Positions 39,880 to 49,919 are shown, counted from the stretch's first letter. The stretch: 64,000 bases of DNA from Caulobacteraceae bacterium (GCA_947476325.1 CANJPZ010000001.1:124001-188000); one strand, 5' to 3'. The notes: a model not told the origin generated them from the letters alone. A program made the numbers and translations.

Positions 39880-41462
39880 GCGAAGATGTCGCTGTCGGCG
39901 ATCGGCGCCGTTCCCTTCAGCTGTTCCGGAGTCAGCCGGTCCATCATGGTCAGCATGCGCGTGGCCATCATGATCTGATTGTGCATGACCTGAGGATTCA
40001 GCTTGTCGATCACGCCCCTGGGGTCGCACCGGAAGAAATAGTGCGGCGAGCCCATCAGGCCGATCCCCGGAATGCCGCGCGTGCGCAGGCTGCCGCCTTC
40101 GCCCGGCGCCTGGCCGCTGATCACGAGGCCTGTGCGTGACAGTTTCGGATCAAGGCCGGAAGTCGAGGCCAGCAGCATCCTGCCGATCTGTCCTTGCATG
40201 TTGGGCGTCGGGATCCAGTGCTCGGGCGCGGGACGGTGCGTCGACCCCCAGTGCAGGTTTTCGTCCGCCCATTCCATGGCCCCCATCTGCTCCAGCGCCA
40301 TCTGTGCGACGGACCGGTTCACAAGGTCCGGCCATTTGGCCATGTTGCCGCCGGTGCCGGACGCCCGGCCCGAACCGGTCACCGCATCGCGGATCGCGCC
40401 GGAGGCATAGTGGCCGGTTGGCAGGCTGAAGGCGAAGGTGCGCCGCCGGTCGCGAATCTTCGAGAAATAGGTGGCGCAAGCCAGCAAACCCAGGCCGCCG
40501 TTATCGTTCACCTCGTTGGGCCCGTCGGTGTGGGTCGTCATGAACACAACCTGGTCGGACGGCCCTTTCATGGTCGCCATCAGGGAATCAGCGCGGGCAT
40601 TGGGCGTCAGCCTGGCGTCGCAGCGCACGGTGGCCACAGCCTTGCCGGAGACGCTCTTCAGATAGTCGCTGCCGGACTTGCCGACCCAGACGCCGGGAAT
40701 CTTGCGATGCGGCTGGCTGAACGGCAGGTAGTTGTAGCGGGCCGCCTCGTCCGAGACGTCGTTATAGCAAAGGATCAGGCCTTTGCATTTGGTCTCAAGC
40801 GCCGCCATGGGCTTGCCGCCGCCCTGAGATGCGATCCGCGGGGCCGGCGAGATCGGCGGCAGGGGATCGGGGAAGGTCCCGGGATAGAAAGTAACCTGCC
40901 CACGGATGCCCCCGCCCTGCAGGGGCATGTTGATGACGACGATAGAGTCGGCCAGCTCGGCGGCCGAATATTTGGCCAGGATCGCCGCCCCCGCCTCCTC
41001 GCCCTCGGCTTCGGCGAACAGCACCTTGCCGGTGACTGCGTCCTTGCCCAGGGTCGAGCCACCGAAAGGGAAGTAGGCGATGACCTCGAGTTTGCGGGTG
41101 CGTCCGGAGTCCTCACGCACGCTGATCGAGCAGTCCTTGATGTCACACTCCCAGCTGGTCAGCTTGAACTGGTCGCGCTCGACGGTGCAGCCGAGCTTGC
41201 CCATCTCGGTCGACAGGAATTCCTCGAAGGCCCGGCACTGCGGCGTGCCGGTGGCCCGGATGGGGCCGAAATTGTGCAGCTGCCGCAGCCAGCGGCCGAG
41301 GGTATCGGCTGTGGGCACGACCGCAGGATCGTGACCCTTGATCGCGCGGCCGCTCTGGGCCAGCGCCGGCAGGACGGAAAGCCCGGTGAGCGCCCCGGCG
41401 GCCGGCAAGACGCCCGCTAATTTCAACATGTCACGACGCGAACGAATGATCGTGCTGGCCAT
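39876..41462 (-). CDS. Tat-exported M28-like peptidase-family protein
   Basis: 528 residues. The N-terminus RSRRDMLKLAGVLPAAGALTG is a twin-arginine signal. The core HTDGPNEVNDNGGLGLLA resembles the M28 metal motif (His, and Asp in ND), and ADSIVVINMPLQGG lies in a PA-like inserted domain. Later metal ligands are less clear, so activity is uncertain. It would act in the periplasm. An alternative start at the second Met (residue 12) would remove the RR pair and is unlikely. Confidence 0.72.
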   Translation of the reverse strand: MASTIIRSRRDMLKLAGVLPAAGALTGLSVLPALAQSGRAIKGHDPAVVPTADTLGRWLRQLHNFGPIRATGTPQCRAFEEFLSTEMGKLGCTVERDQFKLTSWECDIKDCSISVREDSGRTRKLEVIAYFPFGGSTLGKDAVTGKVLFAEAEGEEAGAAILAKYSAAELADSIVVINMPLQGGGIRGQVTFYPGTFPDPLPPISPAPRIASQGGGKPMAALETKCKGLILCYNDVSDEAARYNYLPFSQPHRKIPGVWVGKSGSDYLKSVSGKAVATVRCDARLTPNARADSLMATMKGPSDQVVFMTTHTDGPNEVNDNGGLGLLACATYFSKIRDRRRTFAFSLPTGHYASGAIRDAVTGSGRASGTGGNMAKWPDLVNRSVAQMALEQMGAMEWADENLHWGSTHRPAPEHWIPTPNMQGQIGRMLLASTSGLDPKLSRTGLVISGQAPGEGGSLRTRGIPGIGLMGSPHYFFRCDPRGVIDKLNPQVMHNQIMMATRMLTMMDRLTPEQLKGTAPIADSDIFA

Positions 41463-41546
41463 GGCGGCCCCTTCTTGAGCCCGGTCTTGCAGTCCGGTTT
41501 GACTGGATGATCACCCGGATCTCGAAGGGAGGAAAGGCCGTGGGTG

Positions 41547-42044
41547 TCAGGTCGCCCTCTTTTCCCAGCGTACGCTCCAGAAGTCCGGTTTGATCTGTCT
41601 CAGGTCCAGCCGTATGAACCCGCAACGTTCGTAAACCGCGCACAGGTCCTCGTCGGGTGCGCAGTCCAGACGCAGGAAAAGCCGGCCCGCCTTGCGCACT
41701 TCGTCCATGGCCCAGTCCAGCATCGGCGCGGCAAGACCGCCCTTAATCGTCGCGCTTCGTTTGCGGGCCAACCGGTGAACGTGCAGCGCCTCGCCGTCAG
41801 GCCGGTCGGGCCAGAACAGGCGATCTGTGGGCTGCAGCAGCATCAGGCCGACCATTTCCTCGGCCTGATGGGCGACCACCAGCTCGCCGGCTTTGACCCA
41901 GTCTTGCATCAAGCCGGGCGTGAAACTGGCTTTGTCCCAGCGGAACTGCTTTTTCTGGACGCGATAGTCCACCACATCGCGCAGGATGGCGGCGGCCTCG
42001 TCGGCATCTTCATTGCGGCCGTAGCGGATATCGAGCCTGCTCAG
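41547..42044 (-). CDS. GNAT-family acetyltransferase, apparently with a CTG start
   Basis: 165 residues if started at CTG 42044: LSRLDIRYGRNEDADEAAAI, the normal beta-1/alpha-1 of a GNAT. HVHRLARKRSATIKGGLAAPML is the acetyl-CoA loop and LFLRLDCAPDEDLCAVYERCGF the late motif. The first conventional codons in frame are adjacent GTGs at 41975 and 41972, which would delete the first strand and helix. The CTG overlaps the polA stop as CTGA. The target molecule is unknown. Confidence 0.78.
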   Translation of the reverse strand: MSRLDIRYGRNEDADEAAAILRDVVDYRVQKKQFRWDKASFTPGLMQDWVKAGELVVAHQAEEMVGLMLLQPTDRLFWPDRPDGEALHVHRLARKRSATIKGGLAAPMLDWAMDEVRKAGRLFLRLDCAPDEDLCAVYERCGFIRLDLRQIKPDFWSVRWEKRAT

Positions 42045-44899
42045 TGGGCTTCGTCCCAGTTGGCGGCGGCGCGGGCGTCGACCACCAGCGGCACGGAAAG
42101 CGCGACCGCCGGCTCAGCGGCCTTTTCCATGATCCGGCGAACCACGGCGATGGTCGCCTCGGCCTCGCCTTCCGGCGCCTCGAACACCAGTTCGTCGTGC
42201 ACCTGCATCAACATCCTGGCGTTGAGGCCCGCGTCGATCAGGGCCTGGGGCATGCGGATCATCGCCCGGCGGATGATGTCGGCGGCCGCGCCCTGGATCG
42301 GCGCATTGATCGCCGCGCGCTCGGCGAACTGGCGCTGGCCGACAGCCTTGGCGTTGATGTCGGGGATATTGATCTTTCGCCCGAAGATGGTGGTCACGCA
42401 GGCGTTCTCACGGACCATGGCGCGGGCGGAATCCATATAGGCCTTGATGCCCGGGAAGCGCTCGAAATAGGTCTTGATGTACTGGCCGGCCTCGCTCTGG
42501 CCGATGCCCAGCTGGTTGGCCAGGCCGAAGGCCGAGATGCCGTAGACGATGCCGAAATTGATCGCCTTGGCGCGGCGCCGTACATCTGACGGCATGCCCT
42601 CGACCGGCACTCCGAACATCTCGGAGGCCGTCATGGCGTGGATATCGAGGCCGTCTGCAAAGGCGCGCTTGAGCTGGGGTATGTCGCCGATGTGGGCCAG
42701 CAGGCGCAGCTCGATCTGGCTGTAGTCGGCGCTGATCAGCACATGACCGGGGGGCGCGACGAACGCCGTCCTGATCTTGCGGCCTTCCTCGGTGCGGACG
42801 GGGATGTTCTGCAGATTGGGGTCGGACGAGGACAGCCGGCCCGTCGTGGTGGCGGCCAGGGCGTAGGAGGTGTGAACCCGGCCGGTGCGCGGGCTGACCG
42901 CGGCGATCAGGTTTTCCGTGTAGGTGCCGCGCAGCTTCGACAGCTGGCGCCAGTCCAGCAGGATCTGCGGCAATTCATGGCCCTGGGCGGCCAATTCTTC
43001 AAGGATGGAGGCATCGGTGCCCCAGGCGCCGGTGGCGGTCTTCTTGCCGCCGGGCAGATTGAGCTCGCCGAACAGGATGTCGCCGATCTGTTTGGGGCTG
43101 CCCAGATTGAACGGGCGGCCAGCCACCTCCTGGGCCTTGGCCTCATACTCGGTCATGCGCATGGCAAAGTCGTGGGACAGGTGGCGCAGGCGGTCGGGGT
43201 CGATGCGCACGCCGGTGCACTCCATCCGGGCCAGAACGTCGGGCATGCCCCGCTCCAGCGTCTCGTAAACGGTCAACAGGCCTTCGCGCGCCAGGCGGGG
43301 GCGCAGCTTTTTCCAAAGGCGGAAGGTGACGTCGGCGTCCTCGGCGGCATAGCAAGTCGCCGGCGGCAGCTCGATGTGTTTGAAGCTTTTCTGGGCCTTG
43401 CCGGTCCCCGTGACGGTTTTGAAACTGATCGGCTCGTGGCCCAGCCACAGCTTTGACAGCTCGTCCATGCCGTGTCCGTGCAGGCCCGCTTCCAGCACGT
43501 AGGAGATCAGCATGGTGTCATCGACCGGGGTGACATTGATCCCGTAGCGCGACAGCACGGCGATATCGTACTTGGCGTTCTGGGCGATCTTGAGAACCGT
43601 GGGGTCCTCAAGCAGGGGCATCAGCCTGCTGATCACCAGATCGAGCGGCAACTGGCCGGGGCGTTCGCTGGCCTCGAATGCAAAGCCGTCCTGCTCGGTT
43701 TCGTGGCCCACGGGGATATAACAGGCCTGTCCCGGCGCCACGGCCAGGGACACGCCAACCAGATTGGCGTCGGCGGACGACAGCGCATCGGTCTCGGTGT
43801 CGAAGGCGACGACGCCGGCCTCGAAGGCCCGGGCGATCCACAGGTCCAGCGCCGCCTCGGTGGTTACGCAGGCGTAGGCGGCAGTGTCGACGACTTCGGC
43901 TTCGACGGCCTGGGTTTCCACCGCATTGAACGGCCTGGGCGGCATGACCGCGGGCCGCGCCTCGGGCCGTTCGCCGCCGGCCACCCGGCGCGACAGGGTG
44001 GTGAACTCCATCTGGGCCAGAAACGCCGCCAGCTTGGGCGCATCGAATTCGTCGACAACCAGCTCGTCCAGCGGCTGGGGCAGGGGCGCATCACAGGTCA
44101 GCCTGACCAGCTCGCGCGACAGCCGCACCTGGTCGGCGAAATCGATCAGGGTCTGGCGGCGCTTGTCCTGCTTGATCTCGCCGGCCCGGGCCAAAAGGGT
44201 GTCCAGGTCGCCGTATTCGTTGATCAGCAGAGCCGCGGTCTTGATGCCGATGCCCGGCGCGCCGGGGACATTGTCGACACTATCTCCGCACAAGGCCTGC
44301 ACATCGACGACCTTTTCCGGCGGCACGCCGAACTTTTCGAACACCTGATCGCGCCCGATGCGCACCTGTTTCATGGTGTCGAGCATCGAGACCCGGTCGC
44401 CGACCAGCTGCATCAGGTCCTTGTCGGAGGAGACGATGACCACCTCGCCGCCCATGTCGCGCACATGGCAGGCGTAGGAGGCGATGACATCGTCGGCCTC
44501 GTAGCCGGCCAGTTCAATCGACGGCACGCCAAAGGCCAGGGTCGCCTCGCGCACCAGCGGGAACTGGGGAACCAGGTCCTCGGGGGCCGGCGGGCGATGG
44601 GCCTTGTACTGATCGTAGAGAGCGTTGCGGAAGGTCTTTTCCGAGTGGTCGAAGATGACCGCCAGGTGGGTCGGCGCATCCTCGGACGACTTCATGTCGA
44701 CCAGCAGCTTCCACAGCATGTTGCAGAAACCCGAAACCGCGCCGACCGGCAGGCCGTCCGACTTGCGGGTCAGGGGCGGCAGGGCGTGGTAGGCGCGAAA
44801 GATGAAGCCCGAGCCGTCCACCAGATACAGCCGCACATTGGGCCCGTCCTGGGTGTGTTCGCGGGGGATGTGGGCGAGGGCTTCAGGCGCGTCGGTCAT
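42041..44899 (-). CDS. polA: DNA polymerase I
   Basis: 952 residues with all three domains. The 5' nuclease is at the N-terminus (LYLVDGSGFIFRAYHALPPL, and DVQALCGDSVDNVPGAPGIG). The proofreading exonuclease domain keeps its acidic pair (VAFDTETDALS). The polymerase is C-terminal (SADYSQIELRLLAHI, RRRAKAINFGIVYGISAFGL, LMQVHDELVFE). ATG at 44899 is chosen because upstream codons to 44968 are Gly/Ala-rich and unlike the family. The GNAT gene is translationally coupled to its end. It is divergent from the ABC exporter. Confidence 0.96.
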   Translation of the reverse strand: MTDAPEALAHIPREHTQDGPNVRLYLVDGSGFIFRAYHALPPLTRKSDGLPVGAVSGFCNMLWKLLVDMKSSEDAPTHLAVIFDHSEKTFRNALYDQYKAHRPPAPEDLVPQFPLVREATLAFGVPSIELAGYEADDVIASYACHVRDMGGEVVIVSSDKDLMQLVGDRVSMLDTMKQVRIGRDQVFEKFGVPPEKVVDVQALCGDSVDNVPGAPGIGIKTAALLINEYGDLDTLLARAGEIKQDKRRQTLIDFADQVRLSRELVRLTCDAPLPQPLDELVVDEFDAPKLAAFLAQMEFTTLSRRVAGGERPEARPAVMPPRPFNAVETQAVEAEVVDTAAYACVTTEAALDLWIARAFEAGVVAFDTETDALSSADANLVGVSLAVAPGQACYIPVGHETEQDGFAFEASERPGQLPLDLVISRLMPLLEDPTVLKIAQNAKYDIAVLSRYGINVTPVDDTMLISYVLEAGLHGHGMDELSKLWLGHEPISFKTVTGTGKAQKSFKHIELPPATCYAAEDADVTFRLWKKLRPRLAREGLLTVYETLERGMPDVLARMECTGVRIDPDRLRHLSHDFAMRMTEYEAKAQEVAGRPFNLGSPKQIGDILFGELNLPGGKKTATGAWGTDASILEELAAQGHELPQILLDWRQLSKLRGTYTENLIAAVSPRTGRVHTSYALAATTTGRLSSSDPNLQNIPVRTEEGRKIRTAFVAPPGHVLISADYSQIELRLLAHIGDIPQLKRAFADGLDIHAMTASEMFGVPVEGMPSDVRRRAKAINFGIVYGISAFGLANQLGIGQSEAGQYIKTYFERFPGIKAYMDSARAMVRENACVTTIFGRKINIPDINAKAVGQRQFAERAAINAPIQGAAADIIRRAMIRMPQALIDAGLNARMLMQVHDELVFEAPEGEAEATIAVVRRIMEKAAEPAVALSVPLVVDARAAANWDEAH

Positions 44900-44990
44900 G
44901 GCGCCACGATAAGGTGCGGCCGCGCCCGCGTCACCCGCTTTGCTGGCGGTGGGGCGGCCTTGCCCCAACCGAGATTATGAAAAGATAATT

Positions 44991-45004
44991 CAATTCAAGA
45001 ATTG
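44991..45004. promoter_or_regulatory. Possible operator between polA and the ABC exporter genes
   Basis: CAATTCAAGAATTG is a perfect 6+2+6 palindrome inside a 40-base AT-rich patch (GATTATGAAAAGATAATT before it), the only such patch in this GC-rich divergent gap. MarR- or TetR-type repressors often bind sites of this shape near exporters, but no regulator gene is adjacent. Confidence 0.35.
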
Positions 45005-45086
45005 CAAGTGACGGCTGAGACCGGCAGTTTGCGCCCGCTTCAGGGGATCGATCGTCTTGGCCAAGCCACCTGCCAATCCAGCCGCC

Positions 45087-46811
45087 ATGAAGCGGCCCAG
45101 GCCGCCCAGCCTGTTCGGACTGCTCAAGCCCTATCGCGGCTGGATCGTCCTGTTGATCGTCATGACTGTGGGCGCCAGCGCCCTGGGTCTTGCCGTGCCG
45201 CGCATCCTGGCCAGCGCCATCGACACTTTTACCGGCCAGACCGGCGATCTTGAGACCCTGATCCTGGCTCTTGCCGCCATCACGGTGGTGGCCTTCATCA
45301 TCGGCAATTTGCAGGTGCTGGTTCAGACGGTGGCCTCCGAGCGGGTGGCGCGCGATCTGCGCACCCGTCTTGCCGGGGCAATCTCGCAACAGACCTACGC
45401 CACGGTGGACGCCCTGACGCCCGCCAGCCTGCTGACCAATCTGACGTCGGACGTCGACGCCATCAAAACCTTCGTTTCGCAGGCCGTCGCCTCGCTGATC
45501 TCGTCGGTGTTCCTGATCTTCGGCGCGGCGGCGCTGCTTCTGTGGCTCAACTGGCGCCTGGCGCTGGCGGTGCTGCTGGTGCTGCCGCTGATCGGTGGCA
45601 CCTTTTATGTGGTGCTCGGCCGGGTGCGAAAACTGTTCGGCCAGATCCAGGGCATGGTCGATGCGCTCAACAAGGTGCTGAACGAAAACATCGTCGGCGC
45701 GGCTCTGGTGAGGCTGCTCGACGCCCAGCAGCACGAGTACCGCAAGTTCCTGGTGGTCAGCGAAAAGTCCCGCGCGATCAGCATGCAGATCCTTCGCCAG
45801 TTCGCGGCGATGATCCCGATCATCACCTTCCTGACCAACATCGCGATCCTGACCATCCTGACCCTGGGTGGTCATTTCGTCATCACCCACCAGATGAGCC
45901 TGGGCGAGTTCACCGCCTTTAACAGCTATCTGACCATCCTGATTTTCCCGATCATCATCATCGGTTTCATGTCCACGGCCATCGGCCAGGCCCAGGCCTC
46001 GTATTTCCGCATCAGCCGGGTGCTGAACGCGCCGCCGCCGGCCGCCCGCGGCGAACAGGCCGGGGCGCTGACCGGCGCCATTGAGGTGCGGGACGTGACC
46101 CTCACCCACGGCACGGCCAAAACCCTCGATCACGTATCGTTCACGATCGGAGCCGCCAGCCGTACGGCGATCATCGGCCCGACGGCGGCGGGCAAGACTC
46201 AGCTGGTGTACCTGATGACCGGCCTGCTGGCGCCGACATCAGGCGAGATTCTCTACGATGGCCGGCCGATTACCGACTATGCGCGCAGTAGCCTGCACGC
46301 CCAGATCGGCTTCGTTTTCCAGGACAGCGCCCTGTTCAATCTGACCCTGCGCGAAAACATCGCCTTCAACGCCACGGTCGACGAGGCCCGGCTGGCCCTG
46401 GCGATTGAAACCGCCGAACTGACCGACTTTATCGCCGCCCTGCCCCAGGGTCTGGATACTGTGGTCTCCGAGCGCGGCGCCTCGCTGTCGGGCGGCCAGA
46501 AGCAGAGAGTCATGCTGGCCCGGGCTCTGGCTATCGCACCGCATATCCTGTTCCTCGACGACTTCACCGCCCGCGTCGACAACGCCACCGAGGCCAAGAT
46601 CCTGGCCAATGTGAAGGCCAACTATCCGGGCCTGACCCTGATCTCGATCACCCAGAAGATCGCGCCCGTCGAAGACTACGACCAGATCATTCTGCTGATG
46701 GAAGGCGAAGTCCTGGCCGCCGGAACCCACGCTGAACTGGTTCGCACCTGTCCTGAATATGTGCAGATCCTGCAATCGCAGCAGAGCACCGACCACTACG
46801 AGGCGGCGTGA
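45087..46811 (+). CDS. ABC exporter half-transporter, subunit 1 (degenerate ATP site)
   Basis: 574 residues: six membrane helices, then an ATPase domain with Walker A GPTAAGKT, a normal signature LSGGQKQR, and Walker B ILFLDDFTARVD, where Asp replaces the catalytic Glu. It is followed by a second half-transporter with a four-base overlap, so the two should form a heterodimer. ATG at 45087 gives MKRPRPPSLFGLLKPYRGW; a TTG at 45057 preceded by AGGGGA is a real alternative. Drug, lipid or peptide export is possible; the substrate cannot be told from sequence. Confidence 0.88.
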   Translation: MKRPRPPSLFGLLKPYRGWIVLLIVMTVGASALGLAVPRILASAIDTFTGQTGDLETLILALAAITVVAFIIGNLQVLVQTVASERVARDLRTRLAGAISQQTYATVDALTPASLLTNLTSDVDAIKTFVSQAVASLISSVFLIFGAAALLLWLNWRLALAVLLVLPLIGGTFYVVLGRVRKLFGQIQGMVDALNKVLNENIVGAALVRLLDAQQHEYRKFLVVSEKSRAISMQILRQFAAMIPIITFLTNIAILTILTLGGHFVITHQMSLGEFTAFNSYLTILIFPIIIIGFMSTAIGQAQASYFRISRVLNAPPPAARGEQAGALTGAIEVRDVTLTHGTAKTLDHVSFTIGAASRTAIIGPTAAGKTQLVYLMTGLLAPTSGEILYDGRPITDYARSSLHAQIGFVFQDSALFNLTLRENIAFNATVDEARLALAIETAELTDFIAALPQGLDTVVSERGASLSGGQKQRVMLARALAIAPHILFLDDFTARVDNATEAKILANVKANYPGLTLISITQKIAPVEDYDQIILLMEGEVLAAGTHAELVRTCPEYVQILQSQQSTDHYEAA

Positions 46812-48577
46812 GCGCGATGGATTACAAACTCAGCACCGCTGCGCCGGCCGGCAAGGGCCGCACCCTCCTCTCGGCCGCCCGTACCCTTGCGCCCCTGCTC
46901 AGGGAAGAGCGCAGCAATATCGCCATTGCGGTGGTCTGCGTGATCATCAGCTCGGCCGCCAGCCTGCTGGGCCCGGCGCTGATCGCCCGGGTGATCGACA
47001 CGGCCATCGCGCGCGGCGACTACGGCCTGCTGCTGCGCTATGCCGGCCTGCTGGCCGTGGTCTATGTCATCGCCCTGGGCTCCAGCTACACCCAGACCAT
47101 CCGCATGGGCACGGCGGGCCGAAACCTGCTGTTCCGGCTGCGAAACCAGCTGTTTACCCGCCTGTCGAACCTGCCGATCGCCTTCTTCGCCCAGAACCGG
47201 GCCGGCGATCTGATAAGCCGGGTCAACAGCGACACCGACAAGATCAACCAGTTCTTCGCCCAGGCCCTGATGCAGTTTTTCGGCAACGGGTTTCTGATCC
47301 TGGGCGCCGGCATTCTGCTTTTGACCCTGAACTGGCGCCTGGGCATCGCAGCCCTGATCCCGGCCCTGGCCATACTGGGCATCACCCGGGCCATCTCGCC
47401 CTGGGTCAAGCGGACTAACCGCAAGGGCCTTGAAAGCCTTGGCGCCCTGTCAGGCGACATCTCCGAGAGCCTGTCCAACTTCAAGGTCATCGTCGCCTTC
47501 AACCGCGTTGACTATTTCCGCGAGAAGTTCGACCTGGCCAACCAGCGCAACTATCGCGCCTCCATCGCCGCCGGCATCTCGTCCGGCGTCTTCATGCCGC
47601 TCTACACCCTTGCCGGCGCAGCCGCCTCGATCCTGGTGCTGGCCTACGGGGTCAAGCTGATCGGCGGCGGGGCCCTGACCATCGGGGTGCTGATCGGTTA
47701 CCTGCTCTATGTCACCGCCTTCTATAATCCCCTGCGCCAGCTGGCGGCGGTGTGGTCCAGCTTGCAGATGGCCATGGCGGCGCTCGATCGGGTGCATGAG
47801 GTCCTGGGTCTGGAAACCGATCTGGTCGCCGTGCCCGATGCGCCGGCCGGCGCGCCGGGCGCGCTGCTGGCCTTCGACGGCGTCAGCTTTAACTATCCGG
47901 GCGGCAAGAACGTTCTGGAAAATGTCAGTCTGATCCTTGAGCGCGGCAAGACCTACGCCCTGGTGGGGCCCACGGGTGGCGGCAAGACCACCACGGCCAT
48001 GCTAATGGCCCGCCTTTATGACCCGGGCTCGGGCGCGGTCTATCTCGATGGGCGCGACATCCGCGCCTTCACACCGGCCGAGCGGGCCGTCAAGATCGGT
48101 TTCATCCTGCAGGAGCCGTTCCTTTTCTCAGGCACGGTGCGCGACAACATTGCCTACGGCCAGGCCGACATGGCGGCCCTGACGGACGAGGAACTGACCA
48201 AGCGTCTGAAAGCCAGCGGCCTGGCCGACTTCCTCGACCGCTTCAGCGAGGGCCTGGCGACGCCGGTCAACGCCGGCCAGGACACCTTGTCCCTGGGGCA
48301 AAAACAGCTGGTCGCCTTCCTGCGCGCGGTGCTGCGCCAGCCGGAGATCCTGATTCTCGACGAGGCGACCGCCAATATCGATACGGTCACGGAACAGCTG
48401 CTGGAAGAGGTGCTCGATCGCCTGCCCAAGGCCACAACCAAGGTGATCATCGCCCACCGGCTCAACACCATCCGCAACGCCGACAGCATTTTCTTCGTCG
48501 GCGGCGGGGCCCTGACCGAAGCCGGATCGATGCAGCATGCCATGGACATGCTGCTCAGCGCCAAACGAACGAGCTAG
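46808..48577 (+). CDS. ABC exporter half-transporter, subunit 2 (degenerate signature)
   Basis: 589 residues starting at GTG 46808, overlapping subunit 1 as GTGA. Six membrane helices, Walker A GPTGGGKT, canonical Walker B ILILDEATANID with catalytic Glu, but signature LSLGQKQL in place of LSGGQ. In heterodimeric exporters the Walker motifs of one subunit pair with the signature of the other. The degenerate Walker B of subunit 1 therefore meets this altered signature in one non-catalytic site, leaving the other site intact. Confidence 0.9.
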   Translation: MSAMDYKLSTAAPAGKGRTLLSAARTLAPLLREERSNIAIAVVCVIISSAASLLGPALIARVIDTAIARGDYGLLLRYAGLLAVVYVIALGSSYTQTIRMGTAGRNLLFRLRNQLFTRLSNLPIAFFAQNRAGDLISRVNSDTDKINQFFAQALMQFFGNGFLILGAGILLLTLNWRLGIAALIPALAILGITRAISPWVKRTNRKGLESLGALSGDISESLSNFKVIVAFNRVDYFREKFDLANQRNYRASIAAGISSGVFMPLYTLAGAAASILVLAYGVKLIGGGALTIGVLIGYLLYVTAFYNPLRQLAAVWSSLQMAMAALDRVHEVLGLETDLVAVPDAPAGAPGALLAFDGVSFNYPGGKNVLENVSLILERGKTYALVGPTGGGKTTTAMLMARLYDPGSGAVYLDGRDIRAFTPAERAVKIGFILQEPFLFSGTVRDNIAYGQADMAALTDEELTKRLKASGLADFLDRFSEGLATPVNAGQDTLSLGQKQLVAFLRAVLRQPEILILDEATANIDTVTEQLLEEVLDRLPKATTKVIIAHRLNTIRNADSIFFVGGGALTEAGSMQHAMDMLLSAKRTS

Positions 48578-48849
48578 TGCCCGCCGGAGCCTTCGTAAAC
48601 GCCCGGCGCGCCGTGTTTTGCCTTCTTAGAGCCGGCCAGAACAAACCGCCGGTCGCAGTAGCCGCACTCGCCGACGCCATCGACGCCCAGCTCGATATAG
48701 ACGCGCGGATGGCCCAGCGCTCCGCCTATGCCGTCGCAGGCCACCCGGTGAGTGGTGACAACCACCTCTTCGGCGGCGCGGCCGGGGTTGGCGGTCCCGC
48801 CGGTCACTTCGGTGCGGCGGGCGGCGCGTTCGTCGTCAATCACAGACAT
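48574..48849 (-). CDS. CHCC zinc-finger protein (NDUFS6-like)
   Basis: 91 residues. VACDGIGGALGHPRVYIELG followed by ECGYCDRRFVL gives the Cys-His-Cys-Cys ligands of the zf-CHCC family, whose mitochondrial relative NDUFS6 is a zinc subunit of complex I. In bacteria a role in complex I or in Fe-S handling is assumed, not shown. The last ~15 residues are Gly/His rich. Its stop codon is interleaved with that of ABC subunit 2. Confidence 0.85.
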   Translation of the reverse strand: MSVIDDERAARRTEVTGGTANPGRAAEEVVVTTHRVACDGIGGALGHPRVYIELGVDGVGECGYCDRRFVLAGSKKAKHGAPGVYEGSGGH

Positions 48850-48962
48850 GTCTTTGGCCCCGGAGGATTCTTGCGCGCCGCCTTGGCAAACAGGGCGACG
48901 AAGCCTTACCTATGCGCCCACGCGCCCACGCGTCAATTCGCTCTTCCATCGCAAGGCGCTCC

Positions 48963-49919
48963 ATGAGCCTTCCTGACTACGCCATCGAGGCCAAAGGCCT
49001 GTTCAAGACCTACGCGGGCAACAAGAAGACGCCGCCCAAACAGGCCCTGAAAGGCATCGATCTGGCCATCCCGCGTGGTTCGATCTTCGGCCTGCTCGGC
49101 CCCAATGGCGCCGGCAAGTCGACCTTCATCAACATCCTGGCCGGCATCGTGAACAAGACCGAAGGCAAGGTCTTCCTGTGGGGCCGCGACATCGACCTTG
49201 AGCCCCGAAACGCCCGCGCCGCCATCGGCGTGGTGCCTCAGGAAATCGCGGCGGATGTCTTCTTCACCCCGCGCGAGTCTCTCGAGGTCCAGGCGGGTCT
49301 CTATGGGGTTCCGAAGAAGGAGCGGCGCACCGATGAGCTGCTCGCCGCTCTGGGCCTGACCGACAAGGCCAACGCCTATGTGCGCCAGCTTTCCGGCGGC
49401 ATGAAGCGGCGGATGATGGTGGCCAAGGCCATGGTCCACGCTCCGCCGGTCTTGATCCTGGATGAACCCACCGCCGGCGTCGATGTCGAGCTTCGCCGCC
49501 AGCTGTGGGAATACGTCGTCGGGCTCAACGAACAGGGTGTCACCGTGGTGCTGACCACCCACTATCTGGAAGAGGCCGAGCAGCTCTGCGACCAGATCGC
49601 CATAATCAACAACGGCGCCGTGGTCGCCTGTGAGCCGACCAGCCAGCTACTCAAGCGCATTGACACCCGCACGGTGGTGATCACGCCCCAGGACCCGCTC
49701 GTCGCCGCGCCGGCGATCCCAGGCTTCCCCGCCAAACTGCGCAAGGATGGCCACCTGGCGATCTCGTACCGCACCGGCGAGAGCAGTGTCGAAGCGGTCC
49801 TGGCCGCCGTCCGCGCCTCCGGCGTCACCATCCGGGACCTGGCCACTGAAGACCCGGACCTGGAAGATGTATTCCTGTCCCTGACCTACGGAGCGGACGG
49901 CGCTCAGGCCCCGGCCTGA
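48963..49919 (+). CDS. ABC-2-type transporter ATP-binding protein
   Basis: 318 residues. Walker A GPNGAGKST, signature LSGGMKRRMMVAKAM, Walker B LILDEPTAGVD, and a C-terminal DUF4162-like extension ending LEDVFLSLTYG. This is the drug/polysaccharide/oligosaccharide ABC-2 ATPase type. The expected permease is not next to it; a tRNA gene follows. Start at 48963 gives MSLPDYAIEAKGLFKTY; an in-frame ATG at 48912 would overlap the promoter of the zinc-finger gene. Confidence 0.88.
   Translation: MSLPDYAIEAKGLFKTYAGNKKTPPKQALKGIDLAIPRGSIFGLLGPNGAGKSTFINILAGIVNKTEGKVFLWGRDIDLEPRNARAAIGVVPQEIAADVFFTPRESLEVQAGLYGVPKKERRTDELLAALGLTDKANAYVRQLSGGMKRRMMVAKAMVHAPPVLILDEPTAGVDVELRRQLWEYVVGLNEQGVTVVLTTHYLEEAEQLCDQIAIINNGAVVACEPTSQLLKRIDTRTVVITPQDPLVAAPAIPGFPAKLRKDGHLAISYRTGESSVEAVLAAVRASGVTIRDLATEDPDLEDVFLSLTYGADGAQAPA

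Noticed and set aside
43472-44980. A 502-codon plus-strand frame opposite polA
   Set aside because: polA is complete in all domains; the opposite frame has no recognisable motif or ribosome site.
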